DNA of 64,000 nt, taken from NCBI RefSeq assembly GCF_030816485.1, contig NZ_JAUSYC010000002.1, positions 1-64,000 on the forward strand, written 5' to 3'. Positions within the stretch are counted from its first letter, which is position 1; every line of letters begins with the position of its first letter. Below, in pieces: positions 8,806 to 18,129 of this stretch. This DNA comes from Arthrobacter sp. B1I2 (GTDB lineage Bacteria > Actinomycetota > Actinomycetes > Actinomycetales > Micrococcaceae). A model generated the notes under the pieces. The model saw only the letters and a list, made by a program, of their open reading frames with translations. It did no database searches and was not told the origin of the DNA. The translations under genes and the position numbers were made by a program.

Positions 8806-10584
8806 CTACCTGGTTACCCATGGATTTGCGGCCGGCGCCGCTGCCACCGGTACTGGCTCTTCCTCCGGGTGCGGGCTGTACTTCTTGAGGGACGCTTCCA
8901 CCGCGTCCTTGTGCGGCCCTGTGTACCAGGGCATGGTGCGCACCAGCGTGGCGGGCGCACCGGAGGCAAGGACGACGGCGCGGCCGCGATCGAGCTCAGC
9001 GAGGTTGGAGACGTCGAAGATGCGCTCCTTGGACTCCTGACGGGAGCGGCTGAACCCGGACTTCCCGGATGAGATGGAGACGTTGATGTAGCTGTAGTCC
9101 CCGACCAGGTCGGAAAGCGCGCGGAGGAAACCTTCCTCGGCGACACCGCCGCCGTAGACCTTGACGTTCGCGGCGGACCAAATCTTCCGCATGTTCGCCT
9201 CTCCCCAGAGCTCGACGCCCTGGGACCAGGACTGCAGGATGCCCATGACGATCAGGCCCTTGGAGCCGTAGTGGCTGAACTGGTCCGGCAGGCCGGCCCA
9301 GCGGACGACGTTGGCCAGCTCGTCGAGGGCGAATAGTGCCGGTTTGGGCAGGCGGCCGCCGCTGCGTTCCGCGCGCTCTTCCATCGCCTCAGCAATGGCC
9401 ACGGTCAGTGCCGTGGTGAGTGGTGCGGCTGAGCCGGCGCCTTCCTTGGAGAGGATGTAGATGGTCTCCTGGGAGGAGGCGAAGGCGTGCGGGTTGAACT
9501 GCCGGCGCGCATCACTTGCGACGCTTGCGATGCTTGCGCCGCCTGTGGGGGCGACCCAGCGAAGGGTGTTGCGGCTCTTGAGGCACTGGATCATCTTCTC
9601 GGCGGTGCCGAAGATACCGTCGCGCTGCTTGTCGGCCAGCTTCAGCGTGGACTCCAGGCCTTTGTACTGCAGTTCGTAGTCATGCTCCCGGAGGATTTCA
9701 ATGGGTTCCTGGCTGACCTGCTCGGTCACCCACAGGTAGACCTGCGTGATCGGCAGATCGCCCAGTGCTGCGGCGAGGAAGTACGAGGAAAGAATGTCCT
9801 CGGCTTTGGGGTCGAAGTAGGCGTCCGGCTTGGATCCCGGGACCCGGGAGCCGACGGCGAAGTGTTGGGTAAGCTTGTACGCCTTCTCTTCGTCGGTGAC
9901 GTAGGAGAGGGGGTTCCACCACCAGTCCGGTTCTTCCTGGGCGATCTTCTGCGGGTCGAACACCCACACCGGGGCCGCGGCCCCGCGGACCCCACGGGTG
10001 CCGTCCACCACGTCACGCTTGTTCGAGGTTGAGACGACAGCGCCGGGAGCGTCGAGGATCGCGGGCATCACTCGGGAGGTTGATTTACCGGTCCGCGGTC
10101 CCCAGATGTCGAGGCTGAGGTCTTCCCAGGACTGGACGAATTTCTGGCCGGTGGAGACCACCTTGCCTACGACGATGCCGGGGTTGTCCTTGATTCCCAG
10201 CCGTTCCGCCTTAGCCTGCGCTCCCTTGTCAGAGAACGCGGCGAGGGACTTGCCCCGGCCAAGGTAGCGGGCGGCCTTGTCCACGCGGGCACGCTTGGAT
10301 GCGCCCTGCCGCCATGCCACCAGGACGACGACGGCCAGGGCCAGGACCAGGCCCGCCATGACGCAAACGACGACGATGGACTGGGCCGGCCAGGGCACCT
10401 TTCCCTTGATGAGCCCGGCGATCAAGTCAATGGGATGGGTCGGCGGTGCGTCGATGCCGGCCATCCACGAGCCGATGTGTACGGCGGCGTACGTGCCGCC
10501 GCCGAAGACGACGATAAAGCCAATGGCTAGCCATACGAGGATGGCGTCGCCAAGGCCCATGCCTTTGCGGTTCGGTGCGCTCAC
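8806..10584 (-). CDS. VirD4/TraG-type coupling protein ATPase
   Basis: 592 residues. Two transmembrane helices (about 12-34 and 68-90) precede a large cytoplasmic ATPase. Walker A is GPRTGKST (162-169). A Walker B-type ALFALDELANV segment lies at about residue 400, followed by FSHYGSKGLIVMGILQSWSQG, typical of the TraG/VirD4 C-terminal half. Coupling proteins bring the relaxase-DNA complex to the secretion channel and drive DNA export. The start overlaps the VirB4-like gene by 4 bp (ATGA), so translation is coupled. No relaxase gene is visible nearby, so the substrate must be encoded elsewhere. Confidence 0.92.
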   Translation of the reverse strand: MSAPNRKGMGLGDAILVWLAIGFIVVFGGGTYAAVHIGSWMAGIDAPPTHPIDLIAGLIKGKVPWPAQSIVVVCVMAGLVLALAVVVLVAWRQGASKRARVDKAARYLGRGKSLAAFSDKGAQAKAERLGIKDNPGIVVGKVVSTGQKFVQSWEDLSLDIWGPRTGKSTSRVMPAILDAPGAVVSTSNKRDVVDGTRGVRGAAAPVWVFDPQKIAQEEPDWWWNPLSYVTDEEKAYKLTQHFAVGSRVPGSKPDAYFDPKAEDILSSYFLAAALGDLPITQVYLWVTEQVSQEPIEILREHDYELQYKGLESTLKLADKQRDGIFGTAEKMIQCLKSRNTLRWVAPTGGASIASVASDARRQFNPHAFASSQETIYILSKEGAGSAAPLTTALTVAIAEAMEERAERSGGRLPKPALFALDELANVVRWAGLPDQFSHYGSKGLIVMGILQSWSQGVELWGEANMRKIWSAANVKVYGGGVAEEGFLRALSDLVGDYSYINVSISSGKSGFSRSRQESKERIFDVSNLAELDRGRAVVLASGAPATLVRTMPWYTGPHKDAVEASLKKYSPHPEEEPVPVAAAPAANPWVTR

Positions 10585-12155
10585 AGCGAGCCTCCTTCAA
10601 TCGGCAGGATGGGTGCTGCCGGGTTCAGGATCGGTTCCGGGGAGCCGTGCCATTTCCCGTCGGTGTCGTTGACCCCGTCGGGCCCGTGCTCCACGGAGGT
10701 CAGGCCGACCTGGACCGGGATTCCGGGACGTCCGCCGACCTTGATGAGGAACTTTCCGCGCCCTGGCGGTTCGACGTCGACGCCCCGGGAGTCCCAGGCG
10801 GGCGGGTCCTGCCAGGAGATGAGTTTTTGCTGTTCCTGCCGGGACAGTGGTATCGCGGAGGTCAGCAGCGGCATCTCGGAGGCAGGCAGGCCGCCGCAGA
10901 TCACCATGCCCGAGCGTTCGACGAAGCCCCGGGCCTTCATGCGGTCCTCTTCTGCCGGCAGTGCCAGCAGGTCGGACATGGTGTGGGAGATCATGATCTG
11001 CCCGACGCCGACGGAGCGGTTGAGCCGGGTGAGGGCGTCCACGCGGTCGACCATGCCCTTGCCGGCACGTAGGGCCCGCCACAGCTCGTCCAGGACGACG
11101 AAGTAGTTCCTGCGAGGTTCCAGGCCTGCGTCGGCGAGGGCGTTGGCGACGTTCACGGTTCCGAAGCCGTAGGACCAGCAGGCCAGCAGCACGGCGGCCT
11201 GCAGATCGGTTTCGGTCTCGTCGATGCTGGAGACGTCGAAGACGACGGCGCGGTCACGTTTCATGGGGTTGGTGGTTTGCCGGGAGAAGATTTCGCCGAG
11301 CTTTCCGCCACCGGTCAGACCCAGCAGGGTGGCTTCGAGTGCCCGGGTTTCCTGCAGGTAGATGTTCATGTCTCCGCGGTCCAGGGCGACCTGGCGCAGT
11401 TCGTCCGGGGCGGAGACGATCACGTCCAGCAGGTCTTTCAGCACGGGGACGCCGTCGAAGCGTTCATCGAGGACACGCAGGGCCCGGTCCAGGATGGTCT
11501 GTTCCTGGTCGGTGGGCGGGTTGTTCCGGCTGATGGTGATGAGGGAGACGACCATGGTCAGGCGCCGGCCGTGGGCGTCGGCGCGGACTCGGGCTGCGTC
11601 TTCATGGTGCCCGCTGTCTTCCAGCAGCTGGGCTGCTTCGACGGCCTGGCCGGGGTCGAGGATGTTCATGTATCCGACGCCGCGGCCGAGTTTGATGACT
11701 TGGCCCCCGAGGGCTTTGACGGCTTTGACGTGCTCGCCTTTGAGGTCGCCCAGGATCAATGGGTGGACTCCCTGCGCGGAGAGGCCGATGAACATCCGGC
11801 GGACAACCGTGGACTTTCCGAGACCTGGTTTGCCGAGGATGAACGCGGACGGGTTGGAAATGAGGCGTGCGCGCTGGAACCAGCTGATCGGGTCACAGCA
11901 GACCGTTGCCTGGGTTTCCTCATGCCGGCCGAGCGGGACCCCGATCATGGGTGAGGACGCGCCGGAGGAGAACGGCCATAGTCCGCAGACCTGGACGGTT
12001 GTTCCCCGGTATTCCCGGACGGACGGGAGGAGCTGGGCCATGCCGCCACCCCTTCCTGTCCAGCCCCGCGAGCCCGGCCCTGTTTCCTTGGCCGGGGCTT
12101 TTGCTGTCTTTGCCTTCTTTGCCTTCTTTGCTGTCAAAAGCTTCATGCGGGCCAT
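10581..12155 (-). CDS. VirB4-like conjugation ATPase
   Basis: 524 residues, beginning with a Lys/Ala-rich tail (about 1-25). Walker A GKPGLGKST is at 108-116. LILGDLKGEHVKAVKALGG and YFVVLDELWRALRAGKG (Walker B region) follow, then VGVGQIMISHTMSDLLALP. This is the C-terminal ATPase half of VirB4/TraC proteins; the N-terminal half seems to be supplied by the SCO6880-type protein encoded next door. It powers assembly of the conjugation channel at the membrane. It overlaps the upstream gene by 1 bp (TAATG) and the coupling gene by 4 bp, a tight translational chain. Confidence 0.9.
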   Translation of the reverse strand: MARMKLLTAKKAKKAKTAKAPAKETGPGSRGWTGRGGGMAQLLPSVREYRGTTVQVCGLWPFSSGASSPMIGVPLGRHEETQATVCCDPISWFQRARLISNPSAFILGKPGLGKSTVVRRMFIGLSAQGVHPLILGDLKGEHVKAVKALGGQVIKLGRGVGYMNILDPGQAVEAAQLLEDSGHHEDAARVRADAHGRRLTMVVSLITISRNNPPTDQEQTILDRALRVLDERFDGVPVLKDLLDVIVSAPDELRQVALDRGDMNIYLQETRALEATLLGLTGGGKLGEIFSRQTTNPMKRDRAVVFDVSSIDETETDLQAAVLLACWSYGFGTVNVANALADAGLEPRRNYFVVLDELWRALRAGKGMVDRVDALTRLNRSVGVGQIMISHTMSDLLALPAEEDRMKARGFVERSGMVICGGLPASEMPLLTSAIPLSRQEQQKLISWQDPPAWDSRGVDVEPPGRGKFLIKVGGRPGIPVQVGLTSVEHGPDGVNDTDGKWHGSPEPILNPAAPILPIEGGSL

Positions 12156-13663
12156 TAGAGGGCGTCCTTTATCTCGGTGGGCACCATGCTGTGCTTGGGC
12201 AGGACCAGCCCCAGGGGCAGGGACGCGGCGAAAGCCGTGTCCTGGGAGCCGTAGGCGCGGCGCAGCAGAACGCGGGCGGTGCCTGAGGTCTGCTCGATGG
12301 CGGCAACGGCGTCGGTCAGGCGTTCCTTGTCGGTCACTGTGGCGGTGACGACCATGCCGAAGTTCACCAGACCGGCGCCTTGGGCTTCTTCCTGGGCGGT
12401 CTGGGCGGCCGAGCGGGCATCCACCAGTGCCCGTGCTGTGGGACGGGTGCCGGAGGTGATGCGGACGTTGGCGTTGTTCTGGTCCCGTTCAACGACCGTT
12501 GCGGCGCGGGCGGAGTCCATCGGGCGGTACAGCAGGGAGACGCGCTTGCGGTCGATGTCGCCGTGCGGGGCGAGCAGCCGGGAGAGGACTGAGGAGTTCA
12601 CGGAGCCGCGGGGAGCGCCGGTCATGGTCCAGGAGGCCGAGAACGCGGAGTCGTGTCGGTAGTCGTCCCAGCTGGCCTGGGTGGCGGTCGGGCCGGCCTC
12701 GGCCCAGGTCAGGGATACCGGGGTGCCGGCGGCGTGGGCTTCGTCGATGATCAATGCTGCGGGCGGGTCGTAGGCGATCCGTACGACCTCGCAGAGTTCC
12801 TGCGCGGACATGGGCCGGGCGATCCCTGCCCCGGTGGACTGCAGCCGTGCCGACAGCCCGGGGATCCGGGAGGCAAGGTCGCGGGCGACGTCTTCCGGTG
12901 TGCGCTTCTTTGAGCCTGCGCGCAGGGAGGCGTTGAAGGTCAGGGACACCCAGGCGCGGACGGTGGCCGAGCCTTCCGGGTAGGTGTCGACGACCTCATG
13001 GAGCATGTCCCTGGCGAACTGCGGGGCGTCCGGGTCAATGTTCATCAGGACTTCGTTCCGTAGCCTGTAACCGGAGTCCGGGGCAGTCTCAACGGTGACG
13101 GCGGCGGCGTCCAGGCCGGCCTCGTCGGCGAGCCCGGCGAGCCAGCCGCCCCAGTTGGCGACCCAGGCATCGACCTGCTCGGGGTCAACGAGGGAGGCCC
13201 CGTCGGGTTCGGTGGAGAAGATGACGGTGAAGTGGCTGGTGGCTGGTACGTGCAGCATGGCGAAGGGGCGCTTGTAGGAGTCGGTGAACTCATACAGCGT
13301 GGACTTCGCCGCCAACCCGGGCAGCTGGTACATGCCCCACTCGGTCACACCAAGGGGGCCGGAACGGTAAAGGTTGGTGCCGGAGGACTTGGACACCTTG
13401 AAAGCCAGACGGGTACCGAAACGGTCTACTATGGACTGGCCGTGCTTGTCCTTCACGGTCAGCAGCAGCGCGCAGGCGCCGGCGACGGCAAGGACGCCGA
13501 GGCCGACGAACAGGCCCCAGATGGCGAAGCTGACGATGCCCAGCAGGAGTCCGACCATGACAATGCCGGTGCCGATAGCGCCGAGGTTGCCCAGGCCGGC
13601 TGAGCGCGGAACGCGCCAGTTGCCGTAGGACGGTTCCTTGTATTCGGTGTTAATTGCTGCCAC
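12155..13663 (-). CDS. SCO6880-type type IV secretion membrane protein
   Basis: 502 residues. After a short polar N-terminus (YGNWRVPRSAGLGNLG) come two close transmembrane helices (about 26-70), the PrgI-like portion, then a long cytoplasmic domain resembling the N-terminal part of VirB4 (YRSGPLGVTEWGMYQLPGLA, VSLTWAEAGPT, SVLSRLLAPHGDIDRKRVSLLYRP). Such SCO6880 proteins are standard in actinobacterial conjugation clusters and sit just upstream of the VirB4 ATPase, exactly as here. It overlaps the VirB6-like gene by 14 bp. Confidence 0.88.
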   Translation of the reverse strand: MAAINTEYKEPSYGNWRVPRSAGLGNLGAIGTGIVMVGLLLGIVSFAIWGLFVGLGVLAVAGACALLLTVKDKHGQSIVDRFGTRLAFKVSKSSGTNLYRSGPLGVTEWGMYQLPGLAAKSTLYEFTDSYKRPFAMLHVPATSHFTVIFSTEPDGASLVDPEQVDAWVANWGGWLAGLADEAGLDAAAVTVETAPDSGYRLRNEVLMNIDPDAPQFARDMLHEVVDTYPEGSATVRAWVSLTFNASLRAGSKKRTPEDVARDLASRIPGLSARLQSTGAGIARPMSAQELCEVVRIAYDPPAALIIDEAHAAGTPVSLTWAEAGPTATQASWDDYRHDSAFSASWTMTGAPRGSVNSSVLSRLLAPHGDIDRKRVSLLYRPMDSARAATVVERDQNNANVRITSGTRPTARALVDARSAAQTAQEEAQGAGLVNFGMVVTATVTDKERLTDAVAAIEQTSGTARVLLRRAYGSQDTAFAASLPLGLVLPKHSMVPTEIKDAL

Positions 13664-14915
13664 TGGGGCCCTCCGCGGTTGAATCCTGCGCGGTCGTCTT
13701 GATTGCCTCTGATGTCCTTGACGCCACCTGTACGCCCGTGGCTACGGCCATGCCGGCCGGGCCCGTAGCCGCCGCCCCGGTCGTGGCTGCAGCGCTTCCG
13801 GCCGGTGCTGACGCTCCCGCCGTGCCGGCTTTACCGGCTGCTCCGCCCGGGCCCGTAGTGCCAGGCGTGGGCTGCCCTCCACCACCGCGGGGGTCTGAAG
13901 ATCCAGAACTACCCTTGGGAGAACTGCCTGTGTTCGTGCTCGTTGTGCTGCTGGTGCTGGCTGGGATCGGTGCTGCGTTGCCCCGTCCACTGCCAACCCG
14001 GCCCATGGACACAGCGCCGGTGGCAAGGGCACCCACGGCGGCCCCGGCCGCTGCCCCACTGCCGGCGGCAACGGCTCCCACCATCGGCGTGACGAACCGC
14101 ATCAGGGCTGGAAGGGCGAAAAGGGCAACGATCATCAACGTGAACCCTGTGATGGAGCCAATCAGGGCATCCTTCCCGCTGGTCTTGCTCATCAACAGGA
14201 ATGCGACCGAGTACACGATCGCTGCGGCTGGCTTGTAAAGGATGAAGGCGATGGTCCAGCCCACTGCCTTCTGGAACCACTGCCTGCCCATTTCGGTATT
14301 CGTGAAAGCGGCGGTGGTGGGCAGGATGCCGGCCAGGATCACCAGCATGCCGCTGCGGACGACCATCAGGACGATCTGCAGCAAGGATGCAAGCAATCCG
14401 ATCAAGCCAAGGACGATGAGGATGAACACTGCGTCCCCTGCCTGAATAACGGTGATTTTCTGGAACGCGTCGGCAAATCCTTTACCGTCCGTCGATTTTT
14501 CGATGAGGGCGCTGGCGATGGCATCGGCGGCGATCACCAAAATCGAGATAACCCCCAAGCCAAGACCCGATACCAGAGTCAGTGTGACCAGAGATCGTAG
14601 GAGGTCTTTTAGCGGCGCCCCCCGTTGTTCCCAAATCATTCGGATGCCGCCAAGAATGACAGCGAGGACTGCCAAGGTCAGCGTCCAGGGCATCAACTCG
14701 CTGTTCACAGCGGATACCACCGGACTGGCCTTTGCCCCCTCCTCGCTGGTGAGGTTCACCGTCGGCATAGACGCCCAGAAGGTAGACAGAGTCGTCACCA
14801 TCTGGCTCATGCCCTCCATGATCGACTTCGCCAGATTGCCCACGGCGTCATCGAGCATCCCGGAAACCGCATTGCCGCCGTGACAGATCACATCCAAGGG
14901 AGCGCACTCGGCCAT
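13650..14915 (-). CDS. VirB6/TrbL-like polytopic channel protein
   Basis: 421 residues. An N-terminal amphipathic part (MAECAPLDVICHGGNAVSG) leads into about 6-7 transmembrane segments between residues 75 and 290, including LTLAVLAVILGGIRMIWEQRG and a loop with NTEMGRQWFQKAVGW, both typical of actinobacterial TrbL-like proteins. The last about 120 residues are low-complexity Gly/Ser/Thr/Ala/Pro and probably disordered. VirB6 proteins form the inner-membrane pore of the conjugation channel. The gene is 1 bp from the upstream VirB8-like gene. Confidence 0.85.
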   Translation of the reverse strand: MAECAPLDVICHGGNAVSGMLDDAVGNLAKSIMEGMSQMVTTLSTFWASMPTVNLTSEEGAKASPVVSAVNSELMPWTLTLAVLAVILGGIRMIWEQRGAPLKDLLRSLVTLTLVSGLGLGVISILVIAADAIASALIEKSTDGKGFADAFQKITVIQAGDAVFILIVLGLIGLLASLLQIVLMVVRSGMLVILAGILPTTAAFTNTEMGRQWFQKAVGWTIAFILYKPAAAIVYSVAFLLMSKTSGKDALIGSITGFTLMIVALFALPALMRFVTPMVGAVAAGSGAAAGAAVGALATGAVSMGRVGSGRGNAAPIPASTSSTTSTNTGSSPKGSSGSSDPRGGGGQPTPGTTGPGGAAGKAGTAGASAPAGSAAATTGAAATGPAGMAVATGVQVASRTSEAIKTTAQDSTAEGPSGSN

Positions 14916-14916
14916 G

Positions 14917-15672
14917 TCAGACCCCGGCCCATGCGATAAAGCCGCTCATGTCACTGAGCGGGGCAACATCGTTTATGAGCTGACCAGCATCGGAAACCTT
15001 GACTTTCCAATCCCCGTCGAGCCACTCAAGCGGCAGAACTGCATGAAACAATTTCCCGCCGGAAGTTTGAAAAGCCAGGTCAACGTTGGCCTCTGCGGGC
15101 GTGTACGACTTGAGTAGGAACCCTCGTACCTGGACTGTGTCACTGGAGCCGGTGGAAGGATCAAACGTCGCTGCTTGCTGTTTGGCTGCGTCACGCCCAG
15201 CACCGGGGACCATGAGCTTGTCTGCCAGATCGATATTCATTTGCTGTGACTTGGACGAGCCCAGGGCCACCAGGTTAACGGCAGAGTAGACAGCGCCGGT
15301 TGGCGAGTGGGCAAAGCAGGACCTGAATCCGCTCCCGTCCGTCAGCCCCGGTCCGAAAGTCTTAGGGTCCGTGGGGGCTGCCATTTTGCCGACAAGTTCC
15401 CACTTAGACTTTGGCGCTGCGCCCAAAGCCGTCTCCGTGCTTGAGGGCAGCCCGCAGACGCTTTCTCCAGCCACATCGGCCGACTTTGATGACGCCGGAG
15501 AGGCGCCGACCGACGATGAGGCCGGTGCGGGCTCCGCATTGCTCTGCCCTTTGGGGAGCAGGAAGATGACGATCCCTGCCGCAACCAGCGCGACCACCAG
15601 CGCGGCCGCGATGATGAAGCCGGGTTTGGTGAACGGATTGCTTTCGGTGGTGCTCTCTGTTGACTGGCTCAT
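14917..15672 (-). CDS. Bitopic conjugation protein, possibly VirB8-like
   Basis: 251 residues with one transmembrane helix (about 18-40, FIIAAALVVALVAAGIVIFLL), a Ser/Ala/Pro linker and an extracytoplasmic domain. The C-terminal region (VRGFLLKSYTPAEANVDLAFQT, then LPLEWLDGDWKVKVSDAG) has the shape of NTF2-like VirB8/TcpC domains, where a W-K-V segment is common. Its place between the small pilin-like and VirB6-like genes fits a VirB8 equivalent linking channel parts. The family match is by layout, not by a decisive motif. Confidence 0.6.
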   Translation of the reverse strand: MSQSTESTTESNPFTKPGFIIAAALVVALVAAGIVIFLLPKGQSNAEPAPASSSVGASPASSKSADVAGESVCGLPSSTETALGAAPKSKWELVGKMAAPTDPKTFGPGLTDGSGFRSCFAHSPTGAVYSAVNLVALGSSKSQQMNIDLADKLMVPGAGRDAAKQQAATFDPSTGSSDTVQVRGFLLKSYTPAEANVDLAFQTSGGKLFHAVLPLEWLDGDWKVKVSDAGQLINDVAPLSDMSGFIAWAGV

Positions 15673-15699
15673 ACGGAACCTCCCGTTGATGGTGCTGGC

Positions 15700-15969
15700 T
15701 TAGACGAAGGCGCGGACGATGCCACCGGCACCGGTGATGATGATGCAGCCGCCGAGGACCCAGCCAAGCTTTCCCAGGTGCTCTCCGCCCTGACCGCGGT
15801 TCCAGACGATGAGCATGCCGATGCCGACGATGATGACGCCCAGGACGCCCAGGACCAGGCCGATACCGGAGGCCCAGTTCAGGATGGTCAGCAGACCGCC
15901 GGCCTGTGCCGGGACGACGGGGGTGGGGTTGGGGATAACGCTGGTTGAGAGTGCGGTGAACGTGTTCAT
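15700..15969 (-). CDS. Small two-helix membrane protein, pilin-like (VirB2 position)
   Basis: 89 residues starting at ATG 15969 (MNTFTALSTSVIP), with GAAAGG a few bases upstream; a much longer frame in register upstream overlaps the next gene and is unlikely. There are two hydrophobic helices (about 25-56 and 66-86) separated by a short polar loop (WNRGQGGEHLGKLG). This size and topology are those of VirB2/TrbC-type pilins. Actinobacterial conjugation clusters often carry such a gene here, but a pilus role is not demonstrated in this group. Confidence 0.75.
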   Translation of the reverse strand: MNTFTALSTSVIPNPTPVVPAQAGGLLTILNWASGIGLVLGVLGVIIVGIGMLIVWNRGQGGEHLGKLGWVLGGCIIITGAGGIVRAFV

Positions 15970-15980
15970 GGTGAGACCTT

Positions 15981-16580
15981 TCAGTGGTTGGTTGACGTGG
16001 CCAGGGCGGCCACGTCGGTAATGAAGCGCTGGTATTCGCGGGCGGCTGGCAGTGCTGTGGTGTCGGTGTGCCGCCAGGCGTCCACCCAGGGCAGAGTCCA
16101 GAATCGTGGCGCTCCGCCGCCTACGAGGGCGGTGAAGTCCCGGAGTGCTTTGGGTGTTTTTCCCGGGGCGTCTGCCAGGACGGCGAGGCCGAGCAGGTCG
16201 ACCTGCGGGGCGGCGCCGGACACCCATTGGGTGAGTGCGTTCCTGGCGGTTGTCAGGCCCCGCAAGTCGGCACGGCAGACCAGCAGCACCTGCGGCCTGC
16301 CGCCGCTGGGGAGAACGGGCCAGCAATGATCCGTCGCACGGGCAGATTCGATGAGGTCAGTGATCCGGCTTTCACCCGCTCCGCCGTGGGTACCAACGAC
16401 CCAGAGACGGGCTGTGCCGGCCATGCTGCGGGACGCCAGCCGGTCGGCCGCGTCTGGCTCGACCATGCCCCGAAGCGGTGTGCTGATGACCGCCGCCGGC
16501 GGGACAGCCGCAGCCCGGGTTTCCTCCGCCGGTTCGTCAGCCGTGGGGCGGGTCACCCAGGGGTTCAGGGTCTGTTGCAT
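15981..16580 (-). CDS. DUF6668-type conjugation protein
   Basis: 199 residues from ATG 16580, chosen because AGGAGG lies 5-10 bases upstream; a start five codons earlier would swallow that site. The central segment RLWVVGTHGGAGESRITDLIE is a P-loop-like motif without the usual Lys, followed by RPQVLLVCRADLRGLTTARN. This matches the DUF6668 pattern, a ParA-like fold that has probably lost ATPase activity. It lies between a ParA-like gene and the pilin-like gene, so it may be an inactive partner of that ATPase. Confidence 0.75.
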   Translation of the reverse strand: MQQTLNPWVTRPTADEPAEETRAAAVPPAAVISTPLRGMVEPDAADRLASRSMAGTARLWVVGTHGGAGESRITDLIESARATDHCWPVLPSGGRPQVLLVCRADLRGLTTARNALTQWVSGAAPQVDLLGLAVLADAPGKTPKALRDFTALVGGGAPRFWTLPWVDAWRHTDTTALPAAREYQRFITDVAALATSTNH

Positions 16581-16619
16581 GGTTCCTCCTCTCACCTTTC
16601 AAGTTCCGTGGGGATTGTT

Positions 16620-18083
16620 CTAGAAGCCTTTGGCGACGGCGGCGGCCGCCGCGAGCCATGCCCGCTGGGTGGCGGGCTGGAGGGCTTCGTAGCGGATAGG
16701 CCCGTTGACCAGGGCGGGGTCGTACGGGATGCGGACGACGGAGCGCACGAACGGCTCGAAGCCGTCCGCGATCCGCTGCGCCTCGGCTTTGGCGCGCTTG
16801 AGGGCGTCCCCGGTCATGCTGCGTTTGGCGTCGGTGGATTCGGAGACGATCACGACGGCGTTGTGTGCGAGCTCGGCGTCGTGGCCGCCACGGGATTCGA
16901 GGGTCTGCAGGGTCAGCCGGGCGGCTTCTGCACGGTCCTCGATGGCGGTGACGGGGACGACGAGCTGGTTGGTGTGGTCGATCATCCGCCGCCAGTTGGC
17001 GGCCCGGGCGGTGTTGCCGGAGTCCATGATGACCAGCCGGTAGTACCGGGTGAGGACCTGGTGGGCGATGTCCACTTCCTCTGCGGTGACTTCGTGGTCG
17101 CCTTCTTCGTTTTCGTCCGAGCGCAGCACGTCGAACTTGTCGGCGGTCTGGTGGTGGACGAACTTGGCGATCTCGGCCGCGTTCGTGGACGGGGACAGCA
17201 GTTCGGTGGAGGAATCGATCAGGTCCAGGACGCTGCGGTCATGGACGCCTTTCTCGGTCCGCCATCCCAGGGTGCCCTGGGATTCGTTGTTGTCCCAGGC
17301 CACGGTTGCTGCGCCGCTGTAGCGGGCAAGGATCGCCGAAAGCATGACGGCCGTAGGGGTCTTGTTGGCCCCGCCCTTACGGTTGACCACGGCGATGGTC
17401 CGCGGGCCCGGCCAGTGCTGACTCACGGTACGGATGTCTTCACGCTCGGACAGTTCCTCCTCCGAGGGGTCCATCCGGAAGCCCAGGCGCGTAAGCGCAC
17501 CCCGCCAGCCCTGCGTGGCCGGCTCCAGCACCGGGGCGCTGACCAGGAAGGAGGTCTCCTTCAAACTGCGTCGAGTCACCCGCGCATCGGCTGCAACAGC
17601 CCGCTGCGGTGCCTCATCGTCGGCCGGAGCCACGTCCTCGGTCAACGCCGTCTCCCCGGCAAGGCGCGGCCAAGACTGACGTCCCACCGTCGGCTGGACA
17701 GCTTCAGGCTTCACCGCAGGCGTTGGCGCTGGAGCGGTGTCGGTGACTTCGGCGGCGGCCGCAGCGTGTGTGCCGGCGGGTGCTAAGACGCTGCGGCGGC
17801 GGGCGGGCCGAAGCTCGTAGGAGACGGATTCGACGTTGCCGCCCGGGTGGACGATCAGTTCGCCGTGGCCTTCGGGATCCTCGATGCGGACCCGGACGGG
17901 ACGCTGCAGCGTCTTAGCTTCGGCCACGACAAGTGCCAGGGCGTTGTCGCGCAGGTCCTGCAGCGTCTCCCCTGCCGGGACGACGCGGGAGTTCCCTGCA
18001 ACGACGACCTCGGCGGTGCCGTTGTCGCTGATGATGGCCTTGATGTTCGGGAAGGCCAGGACCTCCGTGGTTGTGGTGCTCAT
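16620..18083 (-). CDS. ParA/MinD-like ATPase of the conjugation operon
   Basis: 487 residues from ATG 18083; upstream in-frame codons would run into the lipoprotein gene. Residues 1-215 form a non-catalytic region with a Pro/Ala-rich linker (about 100-165). A ParA/MinD domain follows: deviant Walker A KGGANKTPT (236-244), VAWDNNESQGTLGWR (switch I), LVIMDSGNTARAANW (switch II) and LVVPVTAIEDRAEAA. Both the signature and the catalytic Lys are kept. Such MinD-like ATPases occur in actinobacterial transfer and secretion clusters and may position the apparatus. It is not the partition ATPase, which is at 26.8-27.6 kb. Confidence 0.82.
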   Translation of the reverse strand: MSTTTTEVLAFPNIKAIISDNGTAEVVVAGNSRVVPAGETLQDLRDNALALVVAEAKTLQRPVRVRIEDPEGHGELIVHPGGNVESVSYELRPARRRSVLAPAGTHAAAAAEVTDTAPAPTPAVKPEAVQPTVGRQSWPRLAGETALTEDVAPADDEAPQRAVAADARVTRRSLKETSFLVSAPVLEPATQGWRGALTRLGFRMDPSEEELSEREDIRTVSQHWPGPRTIAVVNRKGGANKTPTAVMLSAILARYSGAATVAWDNNESQGTLGWRTEKGVHDRSVLDLIDSSTELLSPSTNAAEIAKFVHHQTADKFDVLRSDENEEGDHEVTAEEVDIAHQVLTRYYRLVIMDSGNTARAANWRRMIDHTNQLVVPVTAIEDRAEAARLTLQTLESRGGHDAELAHNAVVIVSESTDAKRSMTGDALKRAKAEAQRIADGFEPFVRSVVRIPYDPALVNGPIRYEALQPATQRAWLAAAAAVAKGF

Positions 18084-18129
18084 GAAACCTGATTCCTTAC
18101 GTTGACGGGGCTGGTGAAGTACGGGCGCT

